In this document: one piece after another, positions 43,234 through 51,489 of the stretch
Numbering within the stretch: the stretch's first letter is position 1
Layout: every line of letters begins with the position of its first letter
NCBI GenBank assembly: GCA_002454505.1
Contig: DKJA01000214.1
Span: forward strand, 399 to 61,716
DNA length: 61,318 nt
DNA from: Oxalobacteraceae bacterium UBA6704
Lineage (GTDB): Bacteria; Pseudomonadota; Gammaproteobacteria; Burkholderiales; Burkholderiaceae_D
Reading direction: 5' to 3'
Position numbers and translations under genes: made by a program
The notes under the pieces: generated by a model
What the model was told of the DNA's origin: nothing
The model's input: the letters and a program-made list of their open reading frames with translations, nothing else
Database searches by the model: none

Positions 43234-43348
43234 TTGGACTCTCTTTGAGTGAAATAGAATCATTCGGTAAAGGTATTATCGATACCGATAGAGGCCTTTA
43301 CAAACGGCATTTCCTCACCTTAAAGATGAGTTGAATTCATCCATAACC

Positions 43349-44233
43349 ATGTCACGCAAGCTCCCATCGCTCGGCGCACTGCGCGCCTTCGAAGCGGCCG
43401 CGCGCCGCCTCAGCTTCAAGCAGGCGGCGGACGAGCTGCACGTCACGCCCACCGCCGTCAGCCACCAGATCCGGAACCTGGAGGAAAGCCTTGGCGTGCA
43501 GCTGTTCGAGCGGACGCCGCGCAAGGTGAGGATGACCGCAGCGGGCCAGCAACTGTTCCCCGTGCTGCGCGACGGCTTCGACAATTTCGAGCAGGCCCTC
43601 GACGCGCTACGTTGCCGGCGCGATGCGCAGGTGGCCACTTTGTCGGCAACGCTGGCCTTCATGGCGCGCCGCCTGGCGCCGCATGCAGGATCGTTCCGCG
43701 ACGATTACCCCGGCTGGTCGCTGCGGCTCGATGCGTCGGACCACGTGGTCGACCTGGATGGCGGCGCGGATGCGGCGATCCGCTACGGCACCGGAACGTA
43801 TTCGGGCCTGGTGGCGGAGCCGCTGTTCGACGACCGCTTCGCGCCCGTTTGCAGTCCGGCGCTGAAGATCCGCACGGCGGCGCAACTGCGCAAGGCCACG
43901 CTGATCCATTTCACGTGGGGGCCGCTGCGCGACGATCCCGGCGCCTGCGTTTGGCAGGATTGGCTGGCGGCGGCGGGCATCGATGGGGTGGATGCCGATG
44001 CGGGGCTGTCGTTCACGGAGGAGATTCATGCGATCCAGGCCACCATCGCGGGGCAGGGCATCGGGCTTCTCAGTCTCGCGCTGGTCGAGGACGAGCTGAA
44101 GTCGGGCGTGCTGGTGCAGCCGTTTGCGCCCGAACTGGCGGGGTTTTCGTATGACCTGGTGTACAGCCCGCGGGCGGCCAACAGGCCGGCGACACAGGTG
44201 CTGCGCGAGTGGGTGCGCAAGCAGTTCGGCTGA
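43349..44233 (+). CDS. GcvA-like LysR-family regulator
   Basis: A 294-residue LysR protein with the GcvA-type start MSRKLPSLGALRAFEAAARR and the helix-turn-helix LSFKQAADELHVTPTAVSHQ. The effector domain has the usual GGADAAIRYGTG and LLSLALVEDEL. An in-frame TTG at 43331 is also possible, but the ATG at 43349 gives the standard N-terminus. It diverges from the RidA-like gene with 115 bases between, a natural target. It ends 4 bases from the end of the next, convergent LysR gene. Confidence 0.92.
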   Translation: MSRKLPSLGALRAFEAAARRLSFKQAADELHVTPTAVSHQIRNLEESLGVQLFERTPRKVRMTAAGQQLFPVLRDGFDNFEQALDALRCRRDAQVATLSATLAFMARRLAPHAGSFRDDYPGWSLRLDASDHVVDLDGGADAAIRYGTGTYSGLVAEPLFDDRFAPVCSPALKIRTAAQLRKATLIHFTWGPLRDDPGACVWQDWLAAAGIDGVDADAGLSFTEEIHAIQATIAGQGIGLLSLALVEDELKSGVLVQPFAPELAGFSYDLVYSPRAANRPATQVLREWVRKQFG

Positions 44234-44237
44234 AGAC

Positions 44238-45176
44238 TTACCTGCTGCCCAGTCCCTTGGCGGCCTCGGTCACGAGATCGCGCAGCCACTTGTGCTCCGG
44301 CGCCTGGTGCACCCGCTCATGCCACAGCTGGTAAAAACGCATCGGCGGGAATTTGATCGGCACGTCGAAGGTCTTCAGCGGCAGCGATTTTTCGTAGAAG
44401 CGCACGAACTGGCGGCCGGTGGTCAGAACGAGATCCGTCTGCGTCAGCATGTAGGGGATCAGCCCGAAGTAGGCCGATTCCACCGCCACGTTGCGGCGCA
44501 GGTTCTGGCGGTCGAGGAAGGCGTCGATGACGCCGCCGTAACCCTGCACCATCTGCGACGGCGCCACGTGCGGCAGCGCGAGGTAATCCTGCAGCGTCAT
44601 CGCATCGCTGGCGGTGCGCTTCGCATACGGCGTGGCCGCATGCATCGTGCAGACGATCGGGTCCTCGAACAGCTTCGAGATGTGCAGGTGCTGGGGCGGT
44701 TCGTCCCAGTTGGCGATGACCAGGTCCATGTCGCCGTCGGACAGCATGCGGATGTAGTCCACGCCGGGCCCCAGGCTGTGGATCGCGATGCGGCTCTTCG
44801 GCGAGCCGCGGCGCAGCAGCGCCACGACGTTCGGCAGGAACTGGCTGTCCAGGTAATCCGGCGCGGCGATGTTGAAGGTACGCGCTTCTTCCTGCGGCAC
44901 GAACGGCGTCTTCTTGACGAACAGGTTTTCCGTTTCGTCGAGGATGCGCTTGGCCGGCTTCAGCAGGCTTTCGCCGTGCTGCGTGGGCACCATGCCGCGT
45001 GCGCCGCGCACCAGCAGCGGATCGCCCGTCAGTTCGCGCAGCTTGCGCAGCGATGCGGAGATCGAGGGCTGCGGCTGATTGAGCTTGAGCGCCACGCGCG
45101 AGACGTTTTTCTCCACCAGCAGCAGGTAGAGGATGCGGATCAGGTGGATGTCGAGGTGTTGCGGCAGGCCGGACAT
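44238..45176 (-). CDS. LysR-family regulator divergent to puuD
   Basis: A 312-residue LysR protein of the NodD/LeuO-like group: helix-turn-helix in residues 20-65 (NVSRVALKLNQPQPSISASL) and an effector domain with FNIAAPDYLDSQFLPNVV and MDLVIANWDEPP. The ATG at 45176 lies 117 bases from the puuD ATG, on the opposite strand, so control of urate breakdown is likely. The gap has AT-rich ATAT blocks but no clear T-N11-A box. Confidence 0.92.
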   Translation of the reverse strand: MSGLPQHLDIHLIRILYLLLVEKNVSRVALKLNQPQPSISASLRKLRELTGDPLLVRGARGMVPTQHGESLLKPAKRILDETENLFVKKTPFVPQEEARTFNIAAPDYLDSQFLPNVVALLRRGSPKSRIAIHSLGPGVDYIRMLSDGDMDLVIANWDEPPQHLHISKLFEDPIVCTMHAATPYAKRTASDAMTLQDYLALPHVAPSQMVQGYGGVIDAFLDRQNLRRNVAVESAYFGLIPYMLTQTDLVLTTGRQFVRFYEKSLPLKTFDVPIKFPPMRFYQLWHERVHQAPEHKWLRDLVTEAAKGLGSR

Positions 45177-45293
45177 GGAAGGATGGGATTGTGGCTATAT
45201 GGCTACGGATATGTCGAATATACGCGAGTTTTCATGTTGCGTGAATCGCAAACCGTTTATCTTGTTTAGATTGCCAATCCCCTGACCTCTCGC

Positions 45294-46511
45294 ATGGAAG
45301 CCTTCGGCTATCTCGTCCCCTACGGCCTCGAATGGCTGAACCTCCTGGTCCGCTGGCTGCACATCATCACGGGCATCGCCTGGATCGGCGCCTCGTTTTA
45401 TTTCGTCTGGCTGGACAACTCGATCCGCCCCCCCGCACCCGGTTCCGACCTGGCGAAGAAGGGCGTGATGGGCGAGCTGTGGGCCGTCCACGGCGGCGGT
45501 TTCTACAACCCGCAGAAGTACCTCGTGGCGCCCGCCGAACTGCCGAAGGAACTGCACTGGTTCAAGTGGGAGGCTTATTCCACCTGGCTGTCCGGCTTCG
45601 CGCTGCTGACCATCGCCTACTACTTCAATGCGCAGGCGATGATGATCGACCGCGCCGTCGCCGATCTCACCACGTGGCAGTCGGTCGGCATCGGCCTCGG
45701 CTTCCTCGTCGTCGGCTGGGTCGTCTACGACCTGCTGTGCCGCTCGCCGCTGGCGAAACGGGAGTTGTGGTTCGGCGTCGTCATCTTCGCGCTGCTGGTC
45801 GGCGCGGCGTATGCGCTGACGCACCTGCTGTCCGGCCGCGCCGCCTACATCCACGTGGGCGCGATGATCGGCACGATCATGGTGGCCAATGTGGCGATGC
45901 TGATCATTCCCGGCCAGCGCAAAATGGTCAATGCGATGCAGGCGGGCGGCAAGCCCGACCCGATCCACGGCATCCGCGCCAAGCAGCGCAGCGTGCACAA
46001 TAACTACTTCACGCTGCCGGTGCTGTTCATCATGATCAGCAACCACTACGCGATGACGTACCGCCACGATCACGCATGGCTGGTGCTGGCCTTTATCATG
46101 GCCGCCGGCGTGTTCATCCGCCACTTCTTCAACCTGCGCCACCGTGGCCGCATCGAATGGCGCTATCCGGCCATCGGCGTGGCGCTGCTGCTGGCCGTCG
46201 CGGTGGCGATCGCGCCGCCGCGGCCCGCTGCCGTGGCAAAGCAGGCCGATCCCGCCGCGCAGTTCGCGCAGGTGAAAGCCATCATGGACCAGCGCTGCCT
46301 GGCCTGCCATTCCACGCATCCCACGCAGCCCGGCTTCGCGGCGGCGCCGGCCGGCATCGTGTTCGACACGCCGGACCAGATCCGCCAGCACGCGCTGCAG
46401 ATCCACAAGCAGGTGGTGGAACTGAAGGCCATGCCGATCGGGAATCTCACCAATATGACGGACGCGGAACGCGCCCAGGTCGCCGCGTGGTTCGCGGCAG
46501 GAGCACAGTAA
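45294..46511 (+). CDS. puuD: Membrane-bound urate oxidase with cytochrome c domain
   Basis: A 405-residue protein. The N-terminal part (about 1-310) has about eight membrane helices with conserved HIITGIAWIGASFYFVWLD and the quinone/urate region VHGGGFYNPQKY. A C-terminal cytochrome c domain holds the haem motif CLACH (Cys335, Cys338, His339). PuuD oxidises urate to 5-hydroxyisourate and passes electrons to the respiratory chain, so no peroxide is made. It overlaps the M20 gene by one base (TAATG). UraD lies at 37523 on the other strand. Confidence 0.93.
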   Translation: MEAFGYLVPYGLEWLNLLVRWLHIITGIAWIGASFYFVWLDNSIRPPAPGSDLAKKGVMGELWAVHGGGFYNPQKYLVAPAELPKELHWFKWEAYSTWLSGFALLTIAYYFNAQAMMIDRAVADLTTWQSVGIGLGFLVVGWVVYDLLCRSPLAKRELWFGVVIFALLVGAAYALTHLLSGRAAYIHVGAMIGTIMVANVAMLIIPGQRKMVNAMQAGGKPDPIHGIRAKQRSVHNNYFTLPVLFIMISNHYAMTYRHDHAWLVLAFIMAAGVFIRHFFNLRHRGRIEWRYPAIGVALLLAVAVAIAPPRPAAVAKQADPAAQFAQVKAIMDQRCLACHSTHPTQPGFAAAPAGIVFDTPDQIRQHALQIHKQVVELKAMPIGNLTNMTDAERAQVAAWFAAGAQ

Positions 46512-47740
46512 TGACGCAGCGCGAACAGGTTCTCGCATGGATCGACAGCCACTTCGACGAAGAAGTGGCCTTCCTGCAGCAGGTGCTGCAGGTGCCCACC
46601 GACACGCCGCCGGGCAATAACGCGCCGCATGCGGAACGCGTGGCGGAACTGGTGAAGCAGTACGGCTGGGTGGCCGAGCAGCACCGCGTACCGGAAGACC
46701 GCGTGCGCGATTACGGCATGCAGAGCATCACCAACCTGATCGTCCGCCGGCCGTACGAAGCGGGCGGACCGACGGTGGCGCTGAACGCGCATGGCGACGT
46801 GGTGCCGCCCGGCGAAGGCTGGACGCATCCGCCCTACGGCGGCGTCATCGACGACGGCTATATCTACGGCCGCGCGGCCGCCGTGTCGAAATGCGATTTC
46901 GCCACCTACATTTTCGCCACGCGGGCGCTGGAAGAACTGGGCATCCGTCTGAAAGGCGGCGTCGAACTGCACTTCACGTACGACGAGGAATTCGGCGGCC
47001 TGCTGGGCCCCGGCTGGTTGCTGGAGCAGAAGCTGACCAAGCCCGATCTCGTGATCGCGGCGGGCTTCTCGTACAACATCGTCACCGCGCACAACGCCTG
47101 CCTGCAGCTGGAGATCACGGTGCACGGCAAGTCCGGCCACGGCGCGATGCCGGAGACGGGTGTCGATGCGCTGCAAGCGGCCACGAAGATCCTGAACGCG
47201 ATCTACGGGCAGCTGCCGGAACTGAAGAAGATCAAGTCCAACGTGGCCGGCATCGACTCGCCGACGATGCTGGTGGGCCGCATCGATGGCGGCACGAACA
47301 CGAACGTGGTGCCGGGCCAGGTGGTGATGAAGATGGACCGCCGCATGATTCCCGAGGAAGATCCGGTGGCAGTCGAAGCGCAGGTGCGCGCGCTGATCGA
47401 GGACGCGGTACGCAACGAGCCGGGCATCCGCCTCGAGATCCGCCGGCTGCTGCTGTCGCATGCGCTGCGGCCTTTGCCAGGCTCGGACAAGCTGGTGGCG
47501 GCGCTGCAGAAGAACGCGCTGGACGTCATCGGCGAACCGATTCCCGCGCAAGGCACGCCGCTGTATGCGGATGCGCGCCTGTACGGCGAACACGGCATCC
47601 CCGCGGTACTTTATGGTGCCGGGCCGCGCAGCGTGCCCGAATCGAATGCCAAGAAGGCCGACGAGCGGCTGCTGCTGGAAGACCTGCGCAAGGCGACGAA
47701 GGTCGTGGCGCTGACGCTGCTGGATCTGCTGGGCGACTGA
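46511..47740 (+). CDS. M20-fold hydrolase with altered metal-ligand sites
   Basis: A 409-residue protein of the M20/ArgE/DapE fold. The first ligand region is normal (LNAHGDVVPP, His94 and Asp96) and the catalytic base region is present (YDEEFGG, Glu159, Glu160). The bridging Asp of the usual GRGAxDMK is replaced: YGRAAAVSKCD has Val125, with Asp129 four residues on. The C-terminal His (AHxxNE) is also missing: PESNAKKADE has Ser378. It is therefore not an ordinary two-zinc peptidase. The one-base overlap with puuD suggests a role in urate breakdown, for example on an ureido intermediate, which is unproven. Confidence 0.85.
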   Translation: MTQREQVLAWIDSHFDEEVAFLQQVLQVPTDTPPGNNAPHAERVAELVKQYGWVAEQHRVPEDRVRDYGMQSITNLIVRRPYEAGGPTVALNAHGDVVPPGEGWTHPPYGGVIDDGYIYGRAAAVSKCDFATYIFATRALEELGIRLKGGVELHFTYDEEFGGLLGPGWLLEQKLTKPDLVIAAGFSYNIVTAHNACLQLEITVHGKSGHGAMPETGVDALQAATKILNAIYGQLPELKKIKSNVAGIDSPTMLVGRIDGGTNTNVVPGQVVMKMDRRMIPEEDPVAVEAQVRALIEDAVRNEPGIRLEIRRLLLSHALRPLPGSDKLVAALQKNALDVIGEPIPAQGTPLYADARLYGEHGIPAVLYGAGPRSVPESNAKKADERLLLEDLRKATKVVALTLLDLLGD

Positions 47741-48053
47741 ATCGGAAACCCGGCACAATCCCGGCAACCGGTGTAAGCCTTTAATCTTTGGATGCTGTCA
47801 GTGGCAGTTAGTGCCCGGCAGCGGCAAATATAAAGAGGTAGCAGTGCTTATCGGCAGGCAGCAGGGAATCGCGGGAATTAGTAAAACGGCGTTGGCGGGC
47901 ATGGGGCAGGGTGTATTCTCGCCACCGTTCGATGTGGAGCCGACATCGTCCGCGGCGCGGCCACACGCGAGATCGAAAGACGCGCTATGCTCTAACGACG
48001 ATGGCAGCAGCACTGCCGGCGCAATGCACATGGACACGATCTGGAGATACCGA
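47741..48053. other. Intergenic region without a supported gene
   Basis: This 313-base gap is less GC-rich than the flanks. The open frame that extends the thioesterase upstream to 47811 has atypical composition and no good ribosome-binding site, so I do not treat it as coding. A promoter for the thioesterase gene is probably here, but I see no convincing -35/-10 pair. No hairpin stands out. Confidence 0.5.
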
Positions 48054-48497
48054 ATGTTCGAACGCAGGATGATGGCAGGCTGGGGCGACATGGACTTCAA
48101 CAGCCACATGGCCAATACCGCCTTTCTCGACAAGGCCGGCGACGTGCGCATGCTGTTCCTCACCGAGAACGGCTTCCCGATCGGCGAATTCAAGCGGCTC
48201 AACCTGGGGCCGGTGGCGATGAAGGACGAGCTGTCCTACTACAAGGAAGTGCAGCTGCTGGACCAGCTCACCGTCACGCTGGCGGTGGCCGGCCTGGCCG
48301 AAGACGGCAGCCGCTGGATGCTGCGCAGCGAGATCTTCCGCGGCGACGGCAAGCTGGCCGCCCGCGTGCACACCACCGGCGGCTGGCTGGACCTGACGGC
48401 CCGCAAGCTCGTCACGCCGCCGCCCGCGCTGCTGGGCGCGTTCCGGTCGTTGTACCAGACCGATGATTTTCAGGAGCTGCCGAGCAGCGTGAGGTAG
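48054..48497 (+). CDS. Thioesterase-like hotdog-fold protein
   Basis: A 147-residue protein with the hotdog fold of 4-hydroxybenzoyl-CoA-type thioesterases. The N-terminal GWGDMDFNSHMANTAFLD carries the Asp/Asn catalytic pattern (D-x-N-x-H), followed by the helix DKAGDVRMLFLTENGFP. ATG 48054 is chosen because GGAGA is six bases upstream and the family begins here; in-frame ATGs at 48024 and 48030 lack such a site. It would hydrolyse an acyl-CoA; the substrate is unknown. It converges with the S9 peptidase gene across the repeat array. Confidence 0.82.
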   Translation: MFERRMMAGWGDMDFNSHMANTAFLDKAGDVRMLFLTENGFPIGEFKRLNLGPVAMKDELSYYKEVQLLDQLTVTLAVAGLAEDGSRWMLRSEIFRGDGKLAARVHTTGGWLDLTARKLVTPPPALLGAFRSLYQTDDFQELPSSVR

Positions 48498-48535
48498 TTT
48501 GGTAAGCCGGGGTCAGGCACTTGATGAATGAGGTA

Positions 48536-49043
48536 TGGGGACTGTCCCCGCAGGGGCCTGTCCCCGGGGTTGCAGTCCGCGTCCACACAGGAAAAGCCAA
48601 AAGCAGCCCCGGGGACAGTCCCTTGCAGGGACAGTCCCCAGCCGCGATGTCGGTGCCTGTCCCCGGGGTGGCAGTCTGCGTCCACACAGGAAAAGCCAAA
48701 AGCAGCCCCGGGGACAGTCCCTTGCAGGGACAGTCCCCAGCCGCGATGTCGGTGCCTGTTCCCGGGGTTGCAGTCTGCGTCCACACAGGAAAAGCCAAAA
48801 GCAGCCCCGGGGACAGGCCCCTGCGGGGACAGTCCCCAGCCGCGATGTGGGTGCCTGTCCCCGGGGTTGCAGTCTGCGTCCACACAGGAAAAGCCAAAAG
48901 CAGCCCCGGGGACAGTCCCTTGCAGGGACAGTCCCCAGCCGCGATGTGGGTGCCTGTCCCCGGGGTTGCAGTCTGCGTCCATTCAAGCAAAGTCAAAAGC
49001 AACCCCGGGGACAGGCCCCTGCGGGGACAGTCCCCAGCCGCGC
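48536..49043. repeat. Tandem array, five 99-base units with GGGGACAG palindromes
   Basis: The segment CCTGTCCCCGGGGTTGCAGT (or one-base variants) begins at 48557, 48656, 48755, 48854 and 48953, an exact 99-base period. Each unit also holds GCGTCCACACAGGAAAAGCC, the inverted pair CCCCGGGGACAG, and GGGACAGTCCCCAGCCGCG. Units are nearly identical except the last, which has ATTCAAGCAAAGTCAAAAGC in place of the middle part. Since 99 is divisible by three, long open frames run through it in several frames; I regard them as non-coding. The array fills the gap between two convergent genes and ends at the S9 peptidase stop. Confidence 0.92.
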
Positions 49044-51416
49044 TTACTTCAACGTGGCTTCGAACAGCTTGAAAATCCGCCGATACTCGTCGTACCAGCT
49101 TTCCGGCTGCACGAAGCCGTGCCGCTCCAGCGGGTAGCTGGCCAGTTCCCAGTTGTCCTTCTTCAGTTCGATCAGGCGCTGCGCCATCCGCACCGAGTCC
49201 TGGTAGAACACGTTGTCGTCGACCATGCCGTGGGCGATCAGCAGGTGGCCCTGCAGCTTGTCCGCATACTCGATCGGCGACGACACTTTATACGCTTCCG
49301 GATCGATGTCCGGCGTGTTCAGGATGTTCGCGGTGTAGCCGTGGTTGTACGTGGTCCAGTCGGTGACGGGGCGCAGGGCGGCGCCGGACTTGAACAGTGC
49401 CGGTTCGCGCATCAGCGCCATGAACGTCATGAAGCCGCCGTAGCTGCCGCCGTAGATGCCCACGCGTTCGATGTCGCCCTGCTGGTTCGCGGCCAGCCAT
49501 TTCGCGCCGTCGACGTAGTCTTCCAGTTCCGGATGACCCATCTGCCGGTAGATCGCCGTGCGCCAGTCGCGGCCATAGCCTTTCGACGCGCGGTAATCCA
49601 TGTCCAGCACGATGTAGCCTTTTTCCACCAGCAGGTTGTGGAACATCTGCTCGCGGAAGTAAGGCGTGTAGCGCTTCGACACGTTCTGCAGGTAGCCGGC
49701 GCCGTGGACGAACATCACCACCGGATATTTCTTGCCCGGCTCGAGCTTCGCCGGCTTGTACAGCTTGGCCCACACCGGCTGGCCAGCATTGTGCGTCGAC
49801 GGCACGGCCACGAACTCGGGCTGGATCCACTCGCGCGCCTTGAAGTCGGCGCTGCGCGTATCGGTCAGCCTGACGGCCGCGCCGCCGTTCGACGGCACGC
49901 TGGCCAGCTGCGGCGGCACGTACGACGACGACCAGCGCACCAGCAGCTTCTTCTGGTCCGGCGACAGCGTGAAGTCTTCCACGCCGCCGGCCAGCTGCGT
50001 CACTTCGCGCACGGCGGCTGCTTTCGCATCCACGTTGCACACCTCGTAATCGCCCGGCGTCTTGCGGTTGCACAGCAGCCAGGCGGCCGAGCCGTCGGCG
50101 TTCCACGTGACGTTGGTTGCTTCCCACTTGCCGCCGGTGAGCGCGCGCTCCTTGCCGGCCGCATCCAGCGTGTACAGGTGCGAATAGCCCGATTGCTCGG
50201 ACAGGAACCACAGCGTGGCATTGTCGGGCAGCCAGCCGAATTCGTTGTAGCTGTTGTTGACCCACGCCTTGTCGGCCAGGTGGTGCAGCGGTTTCAGGCG
50301 CGCGTTCGGCAGGTCGATGGCGGCGATCCAGCGGTCCTTGTTGTCGACTGCACGGATCATCACGGCCACCTGGGCGCCGTTGCGCGTCCACGAAATGCCG
50401 TTGCCTTCGTCGTCGTCGAGGCGTGCCGCGCGGTTGCCTTTGACGGGTTCCAGCTTGCGCTCGGCGCGCATCGCGGCCAGCGGATCGGTGGCGATGCCGG
50501 GCAGCGCATCGAGCGGAATCACGCGCACCGAGTTGTCCTTCAGGTCGATCAGCCGCAGCGTCTGCGCCAGCGGCAGGTTGCGGCCCACGCGCGTGCGCTG
50601 GTCGTCGAATTCCTCGTAGCCCGATTCGGTCACGTAGCGGGGCATCTTGCCGACGCGGCCGTTCTCGTCGCTCTTCGGCGACGTGGCGACGACGAGCCAG
50701 CGGCCGTCCGGCGACAGGCCGCTGGCATCGATGACGATCTTCTCGCCCAGGTACACCGGCGCCGGCGCGCGGGTCGCATCGGCGCGGCGCTGCGCATCGT
50801 TCTGCAGACGGGTTGCGTCGCGGTCGTCGCGCTGGCGTTTCAGCGTGGCGATCAGGCGCAGCTGCATGGCGCGCAGCGCATCCTCGTCCGGCGCGGCGCC
50901 GGGATCCTTCATCGCGCGGGGCAGGGCCAGCGGCACGACGAGTTTCGCGGCGCGGTTCCAGCTGAACCAGTCGTGGCCCACGCGGAACTGCACGGCCTTG
51001 CCGTCGGCGGAGAACTGGGGATCGGCGGCGGCGGTGGTGTCGCGGCGGATCTGCGTCAGCGCGCCCGTCTTCAGGTCGCGTTCGAACAGGTCGCCGTTGC
51101 GCAGCACGACGGACAGCGTGCGCTCGCGGTTGTAGACGACTTTGTCGGTATCCAGGTTGGCCAGCTCGGCGTCCTGCACCTTGCGCGGCGTGGCGCCAGC
51201 CGCGAACGTGTCGCGCAGCGGCGAGTCGATCCGCTTCTGCTTGTAGTAGGCGGTCTTGCTGTCCCAGCCCCACCATGCCGTTTCGACGGGCGTGCCGATC
51301 CAGTCCGGATGGGCCATGGCCTGGTCGAGGGTGACGGGAGTTTGTGCCGAGGCGGTTACTGCGAAGGATGTAGCGAAGGCTGCTGCAAGCAGCGCCGGGA
51401 AGAATTGTCTGCGCAT
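49044..51416 (-). CDS. S9-family prolyl oligopeptidase-like peptidase (DPP IV type)
   Basis: A 790-residue exported peptidase. Signal peptide MRRQFFPALLAAAFATSFAV-TASA; an N-terminal beta-propeller of DPP IV type (about 60-510); a C-terminal alpha/beta hydrolase (about 540-790) with nucleophile Ser658 in GIYGGSYGGFMTF, Asp733 in AHGMVDDNVF and His766 in LERHGF. It removes dipeptides or cleaves after proline in short peptides in the periplasm. ATG 51416 gives a proper signal peptide; an upstream in-frame ATG at 51455 would add 13 residues, and neither has a clear ribosome-binding site. It lies 73 bases after the stressosome operon on the same strand. Confidence 0.92.
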   Translation of the reverse strand: MRRQFFPALLAAAFATSFAVTASAQTPVTLDQAMAHPDWIGTPVETAWWGWDSKTAYYKQKRIDSPLRDTFAAGATPRKVQDAELANLDTDKVVYNRERTLSVVLRNGDLFERDLKTGALTQIRRDTTAAADPQFSADGKAVQFRVGHDWFSWNRAAKLVVPLALPRAMKDPGAAPDEDALRAMQLRLIATLKRQRDDRDATRLQNDAQRRADATRAPAPVYLGEKIVIDASGLSPDGRWLVVATSPKSDENGRVGKMPRYVTESGYEEFDDQRTRVGRNLPLAQTLRLIDLKDNSVRVIPLDALPGIATDPLAAMRAERKLEPVKGNRAARLDDDEGNGISWTRNGAQVAVMIRAVDNKDRWIAAIDLPNARLKPLHHLADKAWVNNSYNEFGWLPDNATLWFLSEQSGYSHLYTLDAAGKERALTGGKWEATNVTWNADGSAAWLLCNRKTPGDYEVCNVDAKAAAVREVTQLAGGVEDFTLSPDQKKLLVRWSSSYVPPQLASVPSNGGAAVRLTDTRSADFKAREWIQPEFVAVPSTHNAGQPVWAKLYKPAKLEPGKKYPVVMFVHGAGYLQNVSKRYTPYFREQMFHNLLVEKGYIVLDMDYRASKGYGRDWRTAIYRQMGHPELEDYVDGAKWLAANQQGDIERVGIYGGSYGGFMTFMALMREPALFKSGAALRPVTDWTTYNHGYTANILNTPDIDPEAYKVSSPIEYADKLQGHLLIAHGMVDDNVFYQDSVRMAQRLIELKKDNWELASYPLERHGFVQPESWYDEYRRIFKLFEATLK

Positions 51417-51489
51417 CGTGTCGGGTCGTTGAAGGAAAGAAACAACGAGACGCATTCTAACGCAGCCGGCCCGTGCCGGCGCTGCCGGA

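Noticed and set aside
47811..48053. N-terminal extension of the thioesterase by 81 residues
   Set aside because: The extension has atypical composition and no ribosome-binding site, while ATG 48054 has GGAGA at the right distance and matches the usual family start.
48536..49043. CRISPR array
   Set aside because: The whole 99-base unit is repeated, including what would be spacers, and no cas genes are present.
48412..49137. Several repeat proteins of 150-200 residues predicted across the array in different frames and strands
   Set aside because: All frames are open simply because the unit is 99 bases and lacks stops. No frame has a ribosome-binding site or a recognisable signal, and the array lies between convergent genes.
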